Positions 12,254 to 14,943 of a stretch of 14,943 nt of DNA are shown here, piece by piece. The stretch is from a bacterium (lineage in GTDB: Bacteria; Patescibacteriota; UBA1384; XYA2-FULL-43-10; 1-14-0-10-43-13), in NCBI GenBank assembly GCA_030649445.1, contig JAUSKR010000014.1, positions 1 through 14,943 on the forward strand. Direction: 5' to 3'. The translations under genes and the position numbers were made by a program. Positions within the stretch are counted from its first letter, which is position 1. Each line of letters starts with the position of its first letter. The notes beneath the pieces are model-generated. The model saw only the letters and a program-made list of their open reading frames with translations, searched no databases and was not told the origin of the DNA.

Positions 12254-13435
12254 CTAATTCAGAATTTCTTTGTACACTTCGAGGGTTCTCTCCGCCGTCT
12301 CGTCCCAGTTATATTTTTTGGCCTGTTCCAGGCCTTTTTTTATTAGATTTTCGCGCAAAGTATGATCTTGTATGATTTTGGCCATCGCCGCCGCCATATC
12401 ATCAACATTTAATGGATCAAAATAATGGACGGCATCACCAAGAATTTCCGGCATACAGGAAACTTTGGAGGAGATAACTGGCGTGCCGCAGGCCATTGCT
12501 TCTAGCGGCGGCCAGCCAAAACCTTCAGCCAGCGACGGCATGACGTAGGCAATCGCTCCGCCGTAAACCGCCGCCAATTGCCGGTCGTCGGAGACAGGAC
12601 CGGCGGCAATGATCGGAGTTCGGAGTTCGGAGTTCGGAGTCTGGGATTTATTGATTGAATCAATTTTAGCTAGAATAGCTTTTTCTTTCTTATCGACTCG
12701 TCCAACTAATACCAGGTGGACGAATTTTTCATTTTCTTGCAAATATTTTTCATATGATTCGAGCATCCGCGAAACATTTTTGTGTGATTTCCAGGCACCG
12801 ACATAAAGCAAATAGTCGTGATCAATCTTGTTTTTCCGGCAAAAATCATCCAGCTCAGTCCGGTGACTCTTGGCCGTAATATTGAATTTATTGTGGTCGA
12901 TGCCGTGATGAATCAGACTAATTTTTTTCTCGTCGCCCTTTAATGTATAAACAATTTCTCTTTTTGTCTCCTCTGAGGCGGTGATAATCGCTACCGAATC
13001 CCGCACCGCCGATTTCAAGACCGGCAAAAATGCCAGTCGTTTCAGTAAACCGGCCTTGGCGTGGTTCAATAAAATCAGATCATGAATCGTCACGACATAT
13101 TTCCCCTTATATCTGACCGGGTGGTTAAATTGTGGAAAATGAACCAAATCAAATTTTTCGCGGTTTAAATACTTCAGCAGTTTGGTCTGCTCGCCGAGAG
13201 AATAGTGAGGAATGTCGAGCGTTTTGAATTTGAGATTTGGAAATTTTGAATTTGTTTCGGATTTCGGATTTCGGATTTCGGATTTCTCAATAGTTTCTTC
13301 CCCGGCTGGTCGAATCAGTAACGTGTACTCATTTTCTTTATCAATCTCCAGAATATGTGAAAGCAGTTCAAGGGTGTAACGGCTCATTGATTCGCCAACA
13401 CCGACAAAACGTCCGTCAATTAAAATTCTGCTCAT
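12254..13435 (-). CDS. GT4-family glycosyltransferase
   Basis: A 393-residue GT-B-fold, retaining glycosyltransferase that moves a sugar from a nucleotide-sugar donor onto a surface polysaccharide or lipid-linked acceptor at the inner membrane face; donor and acceptor cannot be told. The N-terminal domain starts MSRILIDGRFVGVGESMSRY. The C-terminal donor domain has LLYVGAWKSHKN, LVGRV and the EX7E motif EGFGWPPLE (Glu304, Glu312) followed by AMACGTPVISS. The frame contains two heptanucleotide tracts: one encodes KSEIRNPKSET (residues 51-61), the other TPNSELRTP (about 265-274). Both fall between predicted strands, so they are probably surface loops. The start codon overlaps the stop of the upstream Wzy-like gene (ATGA), indicating translational coupling in one operon. 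Confidence 0.92.
   Translation of the reverse strand: MSRILIDGRFVGVGESMSRYTLELLSHILEIDKENEYTLLIRPAGEETIEKSEIRNPKSETNSKFPNLKFKTLDIPHYSLGEQTKLLKYLNREKFDLVHFPQFNHPVRYKGKYVVTIHDLILLNHAKAGLLKRLAFLPVLKSAVRDSVAIITASEETKREIVYTLKGDEKKISLIHHGIDHNKFNITAKSHRTELDDFCRKNKIDHDYLLYVGAWKSHKNVSRMLESYEKYLQENEKFVHLVLVGRVDKKEKAILAKIDSINKSQTPNSELRTPIIAAGPVSDDRQLAAVYGGAIAYVMPSLAEGFGWPPLEAMACGTPVISSKVSCMPEILGDAVHYFDPLNVDDMAAAMAKIIQDHTLRENLIKKGLEQAKKYNWDETAERTLEVYKEILN
12614..12641. repeat. CGGAGTT heptanucleotide tract inside the GT4 gene
   Basis: Three perfect copies of CGGAGTT (12614-12634) and a fourth with one change (CGGAGTC). The unit length is seven, so loss or gain of one unit would shift the reading frame and of three units would add or remove seven residues. 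Read as TTCGGAG, it differs by one base from the second tract's TTCGGAT. Confidence 0.85.
13255..13286. repeat. TTTCGGA heptanucleotide tract inside the GT4 gene
   Basis: Four perfect copies of TTTCGGA (13255-13282) plus TTTC, read in frame on the minus strand as SEIRNPKSE. The same heptamer occurs between genes at 5381-5420 and 7449-7479. The frame is intact at the present copy number. Confidence 0.9.
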
Positions 13436-14634
13436 CTCTGTGTCCTTTCAAAACTAAGCCCACCGGCTAGAAAAAAACAGTATACCGCAACTTGTCCGGT
13501 ATAGAAATTAATAAAAAATCCAGCAATCATCATCGAAGGTATTAATAATACGGCGACCCGGCCAAAATTACTTTGCCGGTTTTTTACTGATTCTTTTAGA
13601 ATCAGTAAAATTATTGAGATAAACAGCATCACCCCAATAAGGCCAAACTCTTCAAAAATATCAAGATAAGTATTTTCAGTCCAGCGGTTCGGGCCATTAT
13701 CAAGACGGTTTTGAGTCGATGGCCCAGCCGCGCCGGCGCCGCGGCCAAGCAAACCAATCTCAAATTTTTCCTTGATTATCCGATTATATTGCTCAAGCCG
13801 CATATCAGTCGAAAGACCATGATTAAAAATTTGAGATAAAGTCTGTGATTTTTTTGACAAATAGAATATCCCACTAACTAAGACAACCAAAAGTATGAAA
13901 AGATATGATATTTTTACAAACGACAATTTATATTTAAAAATGGCTAGATATAATAATAAAACGATGAGACCGATCCAAGCACTGCGGGAAAATGTTAAAA
14001 TTAAGATTAAAGCAGAGAAAAACAATATTGGTTTATAATGTTTAATCTCTTCCCGCCAGCCAAGCAAGATTGAAATAATTACTAGCAGATATAAACCGAG
14101 AGCGTTTGGTCCGGCTAAAACTGATGCCAGACGGTTAATTTTCAACGCACCGACAAGATTGATGCTTTCGAGCGCGCCAGCACCGGATAAAACAGAAACG
14201 GTCGGTAATTTAAAGCCAAGAAGCTCTAAAATTGCCAGAACGATGACGATAAGACTGGTGCCAATAATAGTTTTAACTATGATTCTTATTTCTTTTTTTT
14301 CGAGCTTCGATGTAATCAGGGTAAGCATCAGAAGCATCGGCGTGATCGAAAATTTTGCTCCTCTAAACCATTGAGCTGTGCTTGCTTGAACCCAAAAATA
14401 CGATAATAGAATTACGAAGATATAGACAAGAATAATTATTGGTAGTGGCTTCTTGAAATTATCGATCTTAAATTCAAAAAGGGAGACTAAAAATAAACTA
14501 AAAACAAGGATGTCTCTGATCAGGCTTATTTCCGGCCGGCCGGTCAAGCTGACCAGCCAAGCACTGAATGGCAAGAAAATAACCAGCGCCTCGATCAGCC
14601 AAAAACGGATTTTATTGCGGTTAATTTTCTGCAT
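13432..14634 (-). CDS. O-antigen ligase / Wzy-like polysaccharide membrane protein
   Basis: A 400-residue integral membrane protein with about ten hydrophobic segments. Members of this family polymerise or transfer lipid-linked polysaccharide, or glycosylate pilins, on the outer face of the inner membrane. Family marks are the short SRSAWIGLIV segment in the central part and, after a large periplasmic loop, TENTYLDIFEEFGLIGVMLF, which corresponds to the conserved Wzy_C region. The start ATG at 14634 overlaps the preceding gene by 14 bases, and its TGA overlaps the next gene's ATG. Sequence cannot distinguish ligase from polymerase. Many lineages with this gene set lack lipopolysaccharide, so a glycan or pilin-glycosylation role is as likely as O-antigen work. 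Confidence 0.85.
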   Translation of the reverse strand: MQKINRNKIRFWLIEALVIFLPFSAWLVSLTGRPEISLIRDILVFSLFLVSLFEFKIDNFKKPLPIIILVYIFVILLSYFWVQASTAQWFRGAKFSITPMLLMLTLITSKLEKKEIRIIVKTIIGTSLIVIVLAILELLGFKLPTVSVLSGAGALESINLVGALKINRLASVLAGPNALGLYLLVIISILLGWREEIKHYKPILFFSALILILTFSRSAWIGLIVLLLYLAIFKYKLSFVKISYLFILLVVLVSGIFYLSKKSQTLSQIFNHGLSTDMRLEQYNRIIKEKFEIGLLGRGAGAAGPSTQNRLDNGPNRWTENTYLDIFEEFGLIGVMLFISIILLILKESVKNRQSNFGRVAVLLIPSMMIAGFFINFYTGQVAVYCFFLAGGLSFERTQR

Positions 14635-14943
14635 TTTTTCCGATTATAATTAATTCTGCAAACGCCAGAATCAGCCAAAAAATTGCTGACAAATCATTTT
14701 TGAAATAGGTCGTGTCGAATAAACCGTGAATTAGAATGGCTGACATCGCCGCCATTAGGCAGAGAGCTAGATAATAATTTCGTTGCGGCCAGAGCCGGCG
14801 GAAAAAGTTCACAACCATTATAACAAAAATTATCAATCCCAAGATACCTAGATTGAGCCACATCGCCAAATAAACATTGTGTGGGTGGAGGGCAGAAGGC
14901 AAAGTTTTGACCTGAAAATCAATATCGTTTTTTGATATCTCAG
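14621..14943 (-). CDS. Second O-antigen ligase / Wzy-like protein, C-terminal part
   Basis: The frame is open from the right edge of the window (14943) to a TAA at 14621-14623, about 107 residues. The visible part includes LHPHNVYLAMWLNLGILGLI, the conserved His-Pro-His-Asn loop and following membrane segment of Wzy/WaaL-type proteins, then two more hydrophobic segments and the end KNAEN. The TTG near 14902 is not a credible start, because the frame continues upstream without a stop and the family needs about 400 residues. The 14-base overlap with the next gene shows they are in the same operon. Together with that gene it makes a tandem pair of related membrane enzymes. Confidence 0.8.
   Translation of the reverse strand, partial: EISKNDIDFQVKTLPSALHPHNVYLAMWLNLGILGLIIFVIMVVNFFRRLWPQRNYYLALCLMAAMSAILIHGLFDTTYFKNDLSAIFWLILAFAELIIIGKNAEN

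Noticed and set aside
14621..14902. A complete 93-residue protein starting at the TTG near 14902
   Set aside because: The frame stays open to the window edge and the sequence is the C-terminal part of a Wzy-like protein, so the gene is simply cut by the window.

Overview
The window looks like a piece of a small, streamlined bacterial chromosome that uses the standard code (no in-frame UGA read through). I infer a Patescibacteria/CPR-type organism, without being able to test it. The reasons are the gene set (divergent CTP synthase, VanW-type wall protein, membrane pyrophosphatase, DUF3006 protein, GT4 and Wzy-like polysaccharide genes) and the dense load of short intergenic repeats of the kinds such genomes carry: GTCATTCTGA...TCAGGATGAC palindromes, GCTGAT-type repeats and TTTCGGA heptamers.

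Layout. Positions 1-125 hold the end of a four-helix-bundle protein, followed closely by pyrG (180-1835, +). A repeat-rich gap leads to a convergent gene for an unrecognised 166-aa protein (2119-2619, -) and a type II cation P-type ATPase (2720-5275, -). A VanW-domain surface protein (5425-7311, -) is divergent from a Pro/Thr-rich small protein (7498-7953, +), which has its own promoter and terminator. Next comes a minus-strand pair, the proton pyrophosphatase hppA (8333-10441) and a DUF3006 protein (8058-8306). Two tandem plus-strand genes follow, a lipoprotein (10770-11498) and a 118-aa protein (11703-12059). The right end is a minus-strand polysaccharide operon: two Wzy/O-antigen-ligase-like membrane proteins (14621-edge and 13432-14634) and a GT4 glycosyltransferase (12254-13435), with overlapping reading frames.

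How the genes fit together. pyrG makes CTP. HppA uses the pyrophosphate released by biosynthesis to energise the membrane, and the P-type ATPase moves a cation, probably Ca2+. The VanW protein, the lipoprotein and the polysaccharide operon build or decorate the cell surface.

Most unusual points. (1) Three unrecognised genes (2119-2619, 10770-11498, 11703-12059) have visibly GC-rich coding sequence. Each sits alone behind its own AT-rich TTGACA/TTGATT promoter and a good ribosome binding site, and ends in GC-rich hairpins, like self-contained modules. The two adjacent ones share a similar 3' hairpin layout. (2) The GT4 gene carries two near-perfect heptanucleotide tracts inside its reading frame, related to heptamers between other genes, so it could be phase-variable. 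(3) Interspersed repeats run into the coding 3' ends of hppA and the DUF3006 gene. I saw no tRNA, rRNA, CRISPR array, transposase or integrase.
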